Below, one piece after another: positions 32,816 to 41,222 of a stretch of 41,292 nucleotides of DNA. The notes below the pieces were generated by a model. That model was not told the origin of the DNA, made no database searches, and saw only the letters and a program-made list of their open reading frames with translations. This DNA comes from Flemingiibacterium sp964603455 (GTDB lineage Bacteria; Bacillota; Clostridia; Oscillospirales; CAG-272). Position 1 is the first letter of the stretch; every line of letters starts with the position of its first letter. The DNA is taken from NCBI GenBank assembly GCA_964603455.1, contig CAZRVL010000012.1, positions 1 to 41,292 on the forward strand, in the 5' to 3' direction. The translations under genes and the position numbers were made by a program.

Positions 32816-32889
32816 GTATTCATTTTAGTAGGGATTTGTTCAATTATAATAAATATAGCCTGTGCTTAATGTGGTTTGATGTCAAAATA

Positions 32890-32919
32890 ATATATAAAAA
32901 TCCGCCGAAGGTCGGATTT
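32890..32919 (-). terminator. terminator of the GH2 gene
   Basis: Arms AAATCCG and CGGATTT around an 8-nt loop (32898-32919), followed on the minus strand by TTTTTA. It lies about 120 bp after the GH2 stop codon. Confidence 0.65.
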
Positions 32920-33041
32920 CATTGAGAAATCTTCCTCGGCGGTCGAAATTATAAACTTTTTATCAGGCTGTTTGCTGATATGGAAATTTTAGTGGTCGAA
33001 AATCTGAATTTTTAGCAAAAATCGGTCGGATTTCTAAAATA

Positions 33042-35801
33042 TCAGAACACTCTCATATTGACTCCGTGCTTGATTCCGGCAGAAATACCATCTGCTTTTA
33101 TCGCTGCACGAAGCTCGGTCTTTCCGGTCTTTTTGACCTCGAACGATACTGTCAGTGGCTTTCCAATCTCAGGATTTCCGGAATATATGAGCTTTTCGTC
33201 TATCCAGAGCTTAAATTCGGAGGCGTGAAGCTCGTTTATCGTAAGCTCGCAGATACCCTTTGCATTCGGGTCGGCAGAGGAGGGAATATTAAAGATATTT
33301 CTGAATATCTTCCATCCTTTATTGAAGCCCGGACGAACATTCCAGGGATCGAATCCGATAGCTTCGAACGAGTTCATATCATTGTCGGCTATCTTAACAA
33401 GTGCGTCCGGTTCGTTTTCGAAGGTCTCAGATGAAATCGTAAAGCCATTCAGGGAACGGTTCGTTGCGGAATATATGTACGAAGGCTTCGGAACATCGAG
33501 GACATTGAGCGAAAATTCAGCCGATTCAAGACCATCACCGAATGCACGTACTGCTATATTTTTTGCACCGACCTTCGACTGTACGAGTGCCTGTGCATGA
33601 CCTGCAAAGAGACTTCTCTGCGGCAGATGATCACTTTCGAGACAGTTCGGATCTCCGTTTCCTACTCCGAGAAGCAGACCATCGCCGATTATTTCGAAGT
33701 GCAGCAGATCTGATGCGGTCTCTACGATGATACCGTTTTCATCTGCAACGCTGAAATTGAATGCGACAGTATCCATACCGTCGTTTTGGATCTCAGAGCG
33801 GTCAGGCTCGATGATTATGCGCTTAGGTGCTCCTGAGGTCTTATTTTCTGTTTTGGCAACTGCAACACCTTCATTGTATCCTACCGCCGAAAGCGTGCCG
33901 GGTTCAAATTCGACCATCCATTCGCAGGGTTCGCAGCAATCGCTCTTTTTTCTTCCGAGCGATCTTCCGTTTAAGAAGAGCTCTACTTCATCACAGTTCG
34001 AGGCACTCATTACTCTTATCGTGTCACCGACATTCCAGTTCCAATGCGGCAGCAGATGTACCATAGGTATCTTCGTGAAGCAAGCCTTGTTCTGATAGAA
34101 GGAGTCCTTTGCGAATCCGCAGGTATCCATTATACCGAACTGCGAACCGATGGAGGGCCAGGTGTACGGAGTTGGCTCACCGCGGTAATCGAAACCTGTC
34201 CAGATGAATATTCCGCCGAACCAATCATTTTCACGGGTGAATTTCCATGTGGTCTTTATGAGCTGTCCCCACGGCACAACATCCTCATCGTAGCATGCCA
34301 ATGTATGTGCATCCTTGTCGGTCTTGTAGCAGCCTCTTGTCGAGATCGCGCTGTTGTTTTCCGCACCGACCACAGGATGCTCCGGATAAAGCTCATGATA
34401 ATGCTTTACACCGTTCGGAACGTTGTAGTTTATTCCGGTTACATCCATATACGGAGAGGCACCCTCCGCATTATCCTGACCGCCGTTCATAGCACCTGTA
34501 AGGAGTCTGGTGTCATCAAGCTTTTTAACCAGACTGCGCATTCGGCGGTAGATATTTCCACCCTCTTTAGTTCCTTGCATTGGTTCTTCGTTGAAAAGCG
34601 AATACATAACTACAGATGGATGGTTACGGTCGCGTCTTACCATTGCTTCGACATGACCGAGTACCTCGGGACGTGATTCAAAGCGGCGGTTCTCATCCAT
34701 TACAAGAAGTCCGATCTCATCACAGGCATCGAGCACTTCCTTTGTCGGCATATTGTGTGAGCAGCGGTAAGCGTTCGTTCCCATTTCCTTAAGACGGCGT
34801 ATGCGGAAATACTGTATTGAATCGGGAACTGCCACTCCGACTCCGGCATGATCCTGGTGATTGCATGTTCCCATAAGCTTTATCGGACGGCCGTTTAAGA
34901 AGAAGCCCTTATTCACATCGACTGTGAATGTTCTGAAACCTATTCTGACCGAATCGTTGTCTATCTCTTCGCCGTTTCTTATGAGCGTGACCTTTGCGTT
35001 ATAGAGCTTAGGGTCTATAACATCCCAACGCGCCGGATCTTCCACTTTCAATGTGTGCTTTACAACAGTCTTAGAATCGGCAGAGCAGAGCTGCTCCTCA
35101 CTTTCTCCCGAAGCTATGAGTCTTTCGCCATCGAATATCTCGGTGCGGATCTTAAATGAAGAATCCTCATATCCTGTGTTTTCGACAGTCGCTTCACATA
35201 TTGTGTTCCAGTCATTTGCGGTGTTCTCGATGAGCATTGGCTTTATGAAAATTCCGTCGTGAGCTATATGCAACTGTTCCTTGACATACAGTCTGACATG
35301 GCGGTATATGCCGGCACCTTCATACCACCAACCCTCGGTCGTGAATCCGTCTATGTATACAGCCAGAGTATTGGTGCGGTCTCCGAAGAATGCACGGTCT
35401 GTTATGTCTATGTCGGTCGGCGCATATGCGCTGAACGAGCGTCCGATGAGAGAACCGTTCAAATAAAATCTTGCCGTGACGGCTGTTCCTTCAAAGGATA
35501 TGAATATATGCTTACCTTCAAATTCCTGCGGAAGAGTAAAAGATTTTCTGTACCATGCGTTATCGCGGGTCTTGTAGCCATGCGAAATGAGATTTTCAGG
35601 TTTAAACTCAGTTTCGGTAAAATAGTCGTGCGGAAGATCGACAGTGCGCCAGTTGCTGTCATCATAATCCATATTCGGTATTCCGCGCTCCTGTCCGGCT
35701 TTTGAAGAGGAGTATGAATCCGAGTGTGAATTTGCGGCTTTTACTTCTCCGTCACCGAGAAGAAAACGCCAATCTTTGTCGAGTAAAAATTCGTGTCTCA
35801 T
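33042..35801 (-). CDS. GH2 beta-galactosidase-like glycosidase
   Basis: 919 residues. N-terminal jelly roll (YRKSFTLPQEFEGKHIFISFEG), Ig-like domain, then the TIM barrel with the acid/base Glu in SLFNEE (E405) and the nucleophile in VVGAEN (E481). The C-terminal part contains a DUF4982-type Ig region (GYNEGVAVAKTENKTSGAPK) and further beta domains. No signal peptide, so the enzyme is cytoplasmic. The family covers beta-galactosidases, glucuronidases and mannosidases; sequence alone does not fix the sugar. Last gene of the DUF1700-DUF4097-GH2 run. Its ribosome site is flanked by hairpins on both sides. Confidence 0.9.
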   Translation of the reverse strand: MRHEFLLDKDWRFLLGDGEVKAANSHSDSYSSSKAGQERGIPNMDYDDSNWRTVDLPHDYFTETEFKPENLISHGYKTRDNAWYRKSFTLPQEFEGKHIFISFEGTAVTARFYLNGSLIGRSFSAYAPTDIDITDRAFFGDRTNTLAVYIDGFTTEGWWYEGAGIYRHVRLYVKEQLHIAHDGIFIKPMLIENTANDWNTICEATVENTGYEDSSFKIRTEIFDGERLIASGESEEQLCSADSKTVVKHTLKVEDPARWDVIDPKLYNAKVTLIRNGEEIDNDSVRIGFRTFTVDVNKGFFLNGRPIKLMGTCNHQDHAGVGVAVPDSIQYFRIRRLKEMGTNAYRCSHNMPTKEVLDACDEIGLLVMDENRRFESRPEVLGHVEAMVRRDRNHPSVVMYSLFNEEPMQGTKEGGNIYRRMRSLVKKLDDTRLLTGAMNGGQDNAEGASPYMDVTGINYNVPNGVKHYHELYPEHPVVGAENNSAISTRGCYKTDKDAHTLACYDEDVVPWGQLIKTTWKFTRENDWFGGIFIWTGFDYRGEPTPYTWPSIGSQFGIMDTCGFAKDSFYQNKACFTKIPMVHLLPHWNWNVGDTIRVMSASNCDEVELFLNGRSLGRKKSDCCEPCEWMVEFEPGTLSAVGYNEGVAVAKTENKTSGAPKRIIIEPDRSEIQNDGMDTVAFNFSVADENGIIVETASDLLHFEIIGDGLLLGVGNGDPNCLESDHLPQRSLFAGHAQALVQSKVGAKNIAVRAFGDGLESAEFSLNVLDVPKPSYIYSATNRSLNGFTISSETFENEPDALVKIADNDMNSFEAIGFDPWNVRPGFNKGWKIFRNIFNIPSSADPNAKGICELTINELHASEFKLWIDEKLIYSGNPEIGKPLTVSFEVKKTGKTELRAAIKADGISAGIKHGVNMRVF

Positions 35802-35857
35802 TTTTATTTACTATAGCTTTCTAAGTATCGAAAGCTTCCTTTCCGCTCAGTTTGAGC
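35802..35857 (-). promoter_or_regulatory. double-hairpin ribosome site of the GH2 gene
   Basis: In the mRNA: GCTCA/TGAGC hairpin (35845-35857), GGAAAGGA (35837-35844), arms AGCTTTC and GAAAGCT (7 bp, 35815-35836), 13 nt (ATAGTAAATAAAA), then ATG. CTTTC of the second hairpin can also pair with GAAAG of the ribosome site. Confidence 0.6.
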
Positions 35858-35893
35858 TTATAGATTTTAAAAATATAGCAGTATGTCCGTATT

Positions 35894-36826
35894 TTAATCT
35901 TCGATTTCGTCAATGCTTTCGCTTCGCATATTCGAGTTCATAGAAATATCGCCTTTGTCGATGCTTATGTCGAATTTTGTTGATGTCGGAAGATCCGATA
36001 CCTCATAAAATCCGCCCATTGATTCCCCATTGAGCTTTACATTTCCGAGTCCGCTGAAAAGATTAAGATTCACATATGCAAGCTCATCTCTGAAGCCCAT
36101 GCTGAAATCACCTGTGCCGAGCTTTGCGGTGAGTGTGTAGGCATATGAGGTTATAAGTTCGGCATTTCCTTTATCGATTTCTATCGAAACATTCGAGACT
36201 GAGCAGTTGTCAAATGTCAGATCTCCGTTTATGATCGATATGTTTGCCGCAGAACCGGTAGTTATGTCTTCGAGGAGCAGATCTCCGTTTTCAATCGTGA
36301 CATTATAATCGGTCTGGGACGAATTATTGCTTATATGCACGTTTCCGCTCGACAGCTTGCACTCAACGATCTTTACGGGACAATCATCGGTTATGTAGAT
36401 ATTCACGGTTTTTTCACGCCCGCGTATGTTATAATAATTTACAAGACTTCTGAGTCCCTTGAAGTTGAATACGAGCGATGTCATATCGGCTATCTGTGAA
36501 AAATCCGAATTGTTGCTTAGCGTAATATTTCTGTTGGAAGCTGAAAATTCATACATTCCCTCTGCGAAATTTACAAGCTCGACATAGGGCTTTTTCGAGC
36601 CGCCGATTATATTCACATCGGCATCCTTGAGGTTTATTGCGATCTTTCCTATTTCATCATCCGAGTAATCGTATGAGAATATGTAATCCTCTTCCTTCGC
36701 GGCAGTACCCTCAAGCAGATCTATTCCCATAGATACCGCCTGGCTCTGACCGATTTTCATGCAGGTATATCCACCTATGCCAAGCAGAAGAGCGATCACC
36801 AAAAAAATTATTGAAGTCGGTTTCAT
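35894..36826 (-). CDS. DUF4097-like membrane-anchored beta-repeat protein
   Basis: 310 residues. An N-terminal transmembrane helix (residues 6-25) is followed by a beta-helix-like ectodomain with repeating short strands such as NISIINGDLTFDNCSVSN and NVHISNNSSQTDYNVTIENGDLLLED, typical of DUF4097. These proteins are often encoded with DUF1700 proteins and PadR regulators and are thought to act in envelope sensing. AGAAAGGA lies 12 nt before the ATG. It follows DUF1700 by 52 bp; no PadR gene is in the window. Confidence 0.75.
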   Translation of the reverse strand: MKPTSIIFLVIALLLGIGGYTCMKIGQSQAVSMGIDLLEGTAAKEEDYIFSYDYSDDEIGKIAINLKDADVNIIGGSKKPYVELVNFAEGMYEFSASNRNITLSNNSDFSQIADMTSLVFNFKGLRSLVNYYNIRGREKTVNIYITDDCPVKIVECKLSSGNVHISNNSSQTDYNVTIENGDLLLEDITTGSAANISIINGDLTFDNCSVSNVSIEIDKGNAELITSYAYTLTAKLGTGDFSMGFRDELAYVNLNLFSGLGNVKLNGESMGGFYEVSDLPTSTKFDISIDKGDISMNSNMRSESIDEIED

Positions 36827-36838
36827 TTTTATGACAAT

Positions 36839-36861
36839 TCCTTTCTGCTCCTTTGCGGAGC
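36839..36861 (-). promoter_or_regulatory. hairpin abutting the DUF4097 ribosome site
   Basis: GCTCC-GCAAA-GGAGC hairpin (36847-36861) touches the 5' side of AGAAAGGA (36839-36846). The 3' arm carries a second ribosome-site-like AAAGGAG that is masked when the stem forms. Confidence 0.5.
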
Positions 36862-36878
36862 GTGGCTTAAATTCGATA

Positions 36879-37703
36879 TTAAACCTTTGCGCATTCCTTT
36901 TTTATAAATCCAAACAGCAGACGAAGCTTTCCGCATACAAATTTGAAGAATCTGCCCCAGAATCTCATGAGAAGAGGGAGAAGTCTTATCGCGAAATTAT
37001 AGAGAAGTATTCCGACGAACATCACTGCGGCGGCTATCATGACACCGAGTCCGATCTCATAAAGTCCGACCGGAGCTACCGAAAAGAGCTGTGATATTCC
37101 GTATATTATGCCAACGAGCGACAATGCAGTTCCGACTGCCGCACCTGCTATCAGGAGAGCGACAGCACCGATAATAAGTGCCGCCATTCCGAGCCATACA
37201 CCGACAAACAGCGCGAGTCCCAATGCAGCCAACGGAATAGTTATCGGAAGGCTGACTGCGCAGAGTATCCAGAAGGTAGTGCTGCTCGGAGAGGGTTCTT
37301 CATCTATGTATTCTGGCGGACGGATAGGCTCATATTCACTGTATTCATCAACGGCTTCTTCATTTGAAGCTTCGGGCAGCAGAGTATCATCACTGTGTAT
37401 ATTATTTTCTGCTTCGGCTGAATTTTGAGCTTTAGCCGGAGCATCACTAACGCGGTCAACAGTTAGCGTGCGCTCGGCGAGACGATTTATATCATCATAC
37501 TTTTCCGAGACCTGTTCTGCGATGTTGTCTGCGATGCGTTCGATGTCATCGAGCAGACCTTCTCCGCTGTTCGATGTGTCGCTGACCATTCGATCATAGA
37601 ATCTGTCGAAGCGTTCGAGGTACGGAGCTATATCGTTTTCTGAGATGTCGCGCTCAGTGAGTGCTGCTCGGAGCTTTTCGAGGAAGACCTGTTTTTCACT
37701 CAT
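36879..37703 (-). CDS. DUF1700 (HAAS) domain membrane protein
   Basis: 274 residues from the ATG at 37703 (MSEKQVFLEKLRAAL), the usual DUF1700 start; an in-frame ATG at 37715 would add four residues. The N-terminal helix pair is the HAAS domain (FLEKLRAALTERDISENDIAPYLERFDRFYDRM). An acidic linker (60-145) and four to five membrane helices follow. HAAS/DUF1700 proteins usually work with PadR regulators and DUF4097 partners in envelope stress control. First gene of a run with DUF4097 and GH2. Its leader carries a structured ribosome site. Confidence 0.8.
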   Translation of the reverse strand: MSEKQVFLEKLRAALTERDISENDIAPYLERFDRFYDRMVSDTSNSGEGLLDDIERIADNIAEQVSEKYDDINRLAERTLTVDRVSDAPAKAQNSAEAENNIHSDDTLLPEASNEEAVDEYSEYEPIRPPEYIDEEPSPSSTTFWILCAVSLPITIPLAALGLALFVGVWLGMAALIIGAVALLIAGAAVGTALSLVGIIYGISQLFSVAPVGLYEIGLGVMIAAAVMFVGILLYNFAIRLLPLLMRFWGRFFKFVCGKLRLLFGFIKKECAKV

Positions 37704-37778
37704 TTTTATTACCATGACGTTTTGCGCGGTATGCTTTTATCATACGGCAAAATATTCCTTTCTCTCCTTATACCGGAG
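37704..37778 (-). promoter_or_regulatory. structured leader and ribosome site of the DUF1700 gene
   Basis: In the mRNA: CTCC/GGAG hairpin (37764-37778), AGAAAGGA (37756-37763), then a longer hairpin with TTTTGC/GCAAAA and GTATG/CATAC stems (37720-37752), then 16 nt to the ATG at 37703. An ATG at 37715 lies between. The layout matches the GH2 site but the arm sequence is different. Confidence 0.5.
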
Positions 37779-37902
37779 CGTATCTGCCTTTGCAAGATAT
37801 ATGCGATCGGCGATTTGTTTTTTGAAAGCTGTTTTGTATCGTTCGTATCGCAGATCATAAAATACATTTGCTGCCGAATACAAAAAGTTTTCAATTTATG
37901 TC

Positions 37903-37931
37903 TTCAATTTTTACTCATAATGTGGTATAAT
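37903..37931 (+). promoter_or_regulatory. trmB: promoter of trmB
   Basis: TTCAAT, 17-bp spacer and TATAAT preceded by TGG (extended -10). The leader to the ATG is about 75 nt. Confidence 0.72.
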
Positions 37932-38010
37932 ATCCCTTATCAGATATTCAAAGCGCGGATAGATATTCACCGCCTATTATATTATACCAGAAAAAGGAGC
38001 AAATTGCAAT

Positions 38011-38664
38011 ATGAGAATGCGAAAAAAAAAGCACGGAGCAGAAAGAATTGAAGCGTGTTCCGATCTGCTTATCCAAAACACGACGATTTTATCCGAAAAT
38101 ATCCCGGAAATATTTAAAAATGACAATAGTCTGAAAATGCCGCTGTATCTTGAGATCGGTTGCGGAAAAGGAGATTTTGTCTGCGGCATGGCGGAGCGTG
38201 AGCCGGATGCAAATTTTATCGCGCTTGAACGGATAGCCGATGTAGCTATGCTAGCAATGGAAAAGTGCAAGGCGCACGAGCTTGAAAATGTCAGATTTAT
38301 TATCGGAAATGTCGCAAAGCTTTGGGATATGTTTCCGGACGGACTTATCGACAGGATATATTTGAATTTCTCGGATCCGTGGCCGAAGGCAGGGCATGCA
38401 AAGCGCAGACTGACTCACAGAGATTTTCTGGCACAGTACAAACGCATATTGAAGCCTGACGGTGCGATATTCTTTAAGACGGATAACCGCGGACTGTTTG
38501 ATTTTTCGCTCGATGAGTTCCGTGAATCGGGTTTCAGACTTGAAAATTTGACATATGATCTGCACAACAGCGAATTTAACACAGACAATATACAGACTGA
38601 ATACGAGCGTAATTTCTCGGCTAAGGGCTTTTCGATAAACCGCGTCGAGGCGTGGCTTCGATAA
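38011..38664 (+). CDS. trmB: tRNA (guanine-N7-)-methyltransferase
   Basis: 217 residues, the usual length. It methylates G46 of tRNA with SAM. Signatures: LEIGCGKGDFVCGMA (SAM site), FIALERI, the NFSDPWPKAGHAKRRLTH block with catalytic Asp, and FKTDNRGLFDFSLDE. AAAAGGAG lies 11 nt before the ATG. It has its own promoter; the SBP gene starts 85 bp downstream with no terminator seen. Confidence 0.95.
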   Translation: MRMRKKKHGAERIEACSDLLIQNTTILSENIPEIFKNDNSLKMPLYLEIGCGKGDFVCGMAEREPDANFIALERIADVAMLAMEKCKAHELENVRFIIGNVAKLWDMFPDGLIDRIYLNFSDPWPKAGHAKRRLTHRDFLAQYKRILKPDGAIFFKTDNRGLFDFSLDEFRESGFRLENLTYDLHNSEFNTDNIQTEYERNFSAKGFSINRVEAWLR

Positions 38665-38749
38665 TATATGACGGAAAATTTATATATTTGTTCCGCTTCG
38701 GGCAAAATTAAGCTGTAAAAATACGGTCAACGAAAGGAATGCTCATAAA

Positions 38750-40213
38750 ATGAGATCTAAGCTTATAATTTCGCTGCTGCTCGCAATGTCGCTTGTACAA
38801 AGCTCATGCGGACTGATAGTTTTTAATGACCCTGTTGGATCGACAGAACTGCCTGATGATACAACGAGCTTTGAAACTTCAGATACTACTGTTTCTGCCG
38901 AGACAGAACCCGAGGAACCGAAGCCTATGCGCGATCTGCGCGAGGAGTCCGAAAAACGGCTTTCAGAGCTTGTATACAGAGACCTTGGAGCGTCGAGCGT
39001 GATAATCGCATCGGCTGTGTCTGCCGATCTTATATGTCCGTCTGGTGAGACCGAAAGCGAGGTCGTTGCTTCAAGAAATCTTATGACACGCGCCGTAGAG
39101 GAAAAATACGGCACGAAGATACTTGTAAATCCGGTAAATGCTTCAACCATGCTCGATGAAGCTAAGGCCGCATATGCGTCTGATATGTATTATGCCGACC
39201 TTATGGCTGTGCCGCAGAGCATGGTCGGTGCATTTTATGCTGCCGGGATACTTTCCAATATGTACAGTCTGCCGTTCACTGATTACACGAAGGAATATTA
39301 TTATGAAGAGCTAAATGAAGCGGCTGTCATAGGAAATACACTTTATGCCGTGAGTGGTGCGGCGAGCTTTGACCCGGATTCGCTCGGATGTGTGTATTTT
39401 AATCGCGAGCTTGTCGGTGATGATGTGTATAAGCTTGTCACAGAGGGAAAATGGACGCTTGACAAATATGCAGAGCTGGCTAAAAATGCAAATACGCTCG
39501 ACCTGATAAACGGACACGGCTCAGGGCTTGACCGTGATGAATATATTGAGCTTTTGGTAGCTTCTATAGGAATAAAATATGTAACGAACGCGAAGGGACA
39601 GCTCCCGACACTTAGCTATATGGATGATATAATGATGTCGGAGAGAGCCGATGAGGCGGTCGATCAGATATATGAGCTGCTCTTTTCGGACAAGACCTAT
39701 ACTCAAAGCGGCGCGTATGAAGGCTTCGATTCCGGTGAGCTGATATTTTATACAGATCGTTTGTCGAGTACTGCACTGCTTGCCGATTCGGATACACGGT
39801 GGGGACTTTTGCCGATGCCGAAGTATGATGAGAGCGAGAGCTACCGTTCGCCGATGTCATCCGATTCGCCGGTATTCTGCGCACTTCTCAATACCCCAAA
39901 TGCCGAGACCTCGGGTCTGGTGCTTGAAGCTTTGAACGCTTCCTCATATGAATATGTCGAGGATATATATTTTTCGACTCTGCGCGATCACTATCTGCGC
40001 GACAATTCCTCGATAAATATGTTGGAGATAATACTTTCTTCTCCGTATGCCGATTTTACGTCTATGATGTCGAGCGGATTTAAAAATCTCGCAGGAGCGA
40101 CAAGTGAAGCACTCAGAAATGCTGTAACATCGACCGCTTCACTGAATGCTTACTATAATCGATATTCCGCTGCGGCAAAGCGTGAGCTTTCGGCATCTGC
40201 GGTGATATACTGA
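38750..40213 (+). CDS. extracellular solute-binding lipoprotein (ABC sugar type)
   Basis: 487 residues. Lipoprotein signal: positive start, hydrophobic core and lipobox LVQSSC with Cys20. A Thr/Glu-rich linker (residues 28-70) precedes a type-1 solute-binding domain (ADLMAVPQSMVGAFYAAGIL, WTLDKYAELAKNANT, WGLLPMPKYDES). It should capture a sugar or oligosaccharide outside the membrane. No permease gene is adjacent, so it must work with a transporter elsewhere or act as a sensor. GAAAGGA lies 11 nt before the ATG. The stop overlaps the next ATG by 1 bp. Confidence 0.83.
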   Translation: MRSKLIISLLLAMSLVQSSCGLIVFNDPVGSTELPDDTTSFETSDTTVSAETEPEEPKPMRDLREESEKRLSELVYRDLGASSVIIASAVSADLICPSGETESEVVASRNLMTRAVEEKYGTKILVNPVNASTMLDEAKAAYASDMYYADLMAVPQSMVGAFYAAGILSNMYSLPFTDYTKEYYYEELNEAAVIGNTLYAVSGAASFDPDSLGCVYFNRELVGDDVYKLVTEGKWTLDKYAELAKNANTLDLINGHGSGLDRDEYIELLVASIGIKYVTNAKGQLPTLSYMDDIMMSERADEAVDQIYELLFSDKTYTQSGAYEGFDSGELIFYTDRLSSTALLADSDTRWGLLPMPKYDESESYRSPMSSDSPVFCALLNTPNAETSGLVLEALNASSYEYVEDIYFSTLRDHYLRDNSSINMLEIILSSPYADFTSMMSSGFKNLAGATSEALRNAVTSTASLNAYYNRYSAAAKRELSASAVIY

Positions 40214-40968
40214 TGGGAAGGTATATAAATGCGGTCGAGATCGAGCATGAACTTCTCGACAAAACCGATTTTTTTGGAAACGATGGATATTTCCGTTCGC
40301 TGCCGGTGGTAAAGAAGCTCGACCGTATGGAGCTTGCGGATGTGACCTTCATAGTTGGCGAAAACGGTACGGGAAAGTCAACACTGATTGAAGCAATTGC
40401 GGTGAAATGCGGATTTAATGCGGAGGGCGGGTCGAAGAATTTTGATTTTTCAACTCGGCGTTCACATTCGATGCTTTCGGATTTTATTAAGCTCGAAAGG
40501 ACTCTCAAGCGTCCAAAGGATGGATATTTCCTGCGTGCCGAGAGCTTTTACAATGTGGCTACCGAGATAGAAAATCTTGATTCGCAGCCTGCCGCTTCAC
40601 CCAAGCTGATAAGCGGCTACGGCGGACGTTCACTTCACGAAATGTCGCACGGTGAGAGTTTTTTTGCGTTGATGACAAATCGTTTTTTCGGAAACGGGCT
40701 CTACATACTCGATGAGCCAGAGGCAGCATTGTCTCCGTCACGTGTCATGGCTATGCTGACATTAATGCACGATCTGTGCAGCCGCGGCTCGCAGTTCATC
40801 ATTTCAACTCATTCGCCGATCCTTGTCGCGTATCCGAATGCAAAGGTGTATGAGCTTAGAGAGGATGCTGTTGAGTGTATCGATTATCGTGAATGCGCTA
40901 CTTTTAATTTAATGAAGCAGTTCGTGAACAATCCGGACAGAATGGTAAGATACCTTACGAATGATTAA
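40213..40968 (+). CDS. AAA/SMC-like ATPase (AAA_21 type)
   Basis: 251 residues, soluble. Walker A FIVGENGTGKST (residues 47-57), signature-like MSHGES (144-149), Walker B LYILDEPE (163-170) and switch His200 in STHSP. This is the stand-alone AAA_21/RecF-SMC-like ATPase type rather than a transport ATPase; the short arm between the Walker motifs holds no long coiled coil. Its role is unknown: relatives occur in DNA repair, defence and as orphan ATPases. The start codon overlaps the stop of the solute-binding gene, so the two are translated together, which is an odd pairing. Confidence 0.82.
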   Translation: MGRYINAVEIEHELLDKTDFFGNDGYFRSLPVVKKLDRMELADVTFIVGENGTGKSTLIEAIAVKCGFNAEGGSKNFDFSTRRSHSMLSDFIKLERTLKRPKDGYFLRAESFYNVATEIENLDSQPAASPKLISGYGGRSLHEMSHGESFFALMTNRFFGNGLYILDEPEAALSPSRVMAMLTLMHDLCSRGSQFIISTHSPILVAYPNAKVYELREDAVECIDYRECATFNLMKQFVNNPDRMVRYLTND

Positions 40969-41222
40969 AAAAGATCATTTGCAAAACAAACTTATTAATA
41001 AATTAAAATAAAAATTTGTGTTTCAAATCCAAACAATTTCATATACCCCTGTATGTTGTGCATATCTCACAAATTCAAGGCGTGATTTTTGTAGGATTGA
41101 CCCTTCCAATTTCGTTGAAAATCTGGTATAATTTTATAGCAATACAATAAAGGCTAAATCTGTGTCTTTCGATGTGTTTTCATCGAAAAGGCATCCGCAA
41201 ATTATTTTTGGAGGATAAAAAA
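40969..41222 (+). promoter_or_regulatory. leader region of the sugar ABC ATPase gene with promoter
   Basis: This 254-bp AT-rich gap holds TTCCAA-17 bp-TATAAT at 41104-41132 with a TGG extended -10, then a leader of about 84 nt that includes a TTTCGATG/CATCGAAA hairpin (41167-41188) and GGAGG 8 nt before the ATG. No gene and no clear terminator of the ATPase gene is seen. Confidence 0.68.
41167..41188 (+). promoter_or_regulatory. leader hairpin of the sugar ABC ATPase gene
   Basis: Perfect 8-bp arms TTTCGATG and CATCGAAA around TGTTTT, 21 nt before the ribosome site. The CTTTCG/CGAAAAG ends recall the hairpins of the bridged ribosome sites at 13605, 29588 and 35815. Confidence 0.5.

Noticed and set aside
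32911..33034. Direct repeat GGTCGGATTTC at 32910 and 33024
   Set aside because: Only two short copies in an AT-rich gap; the first is part of a terminator. Too weak for an attachment site.
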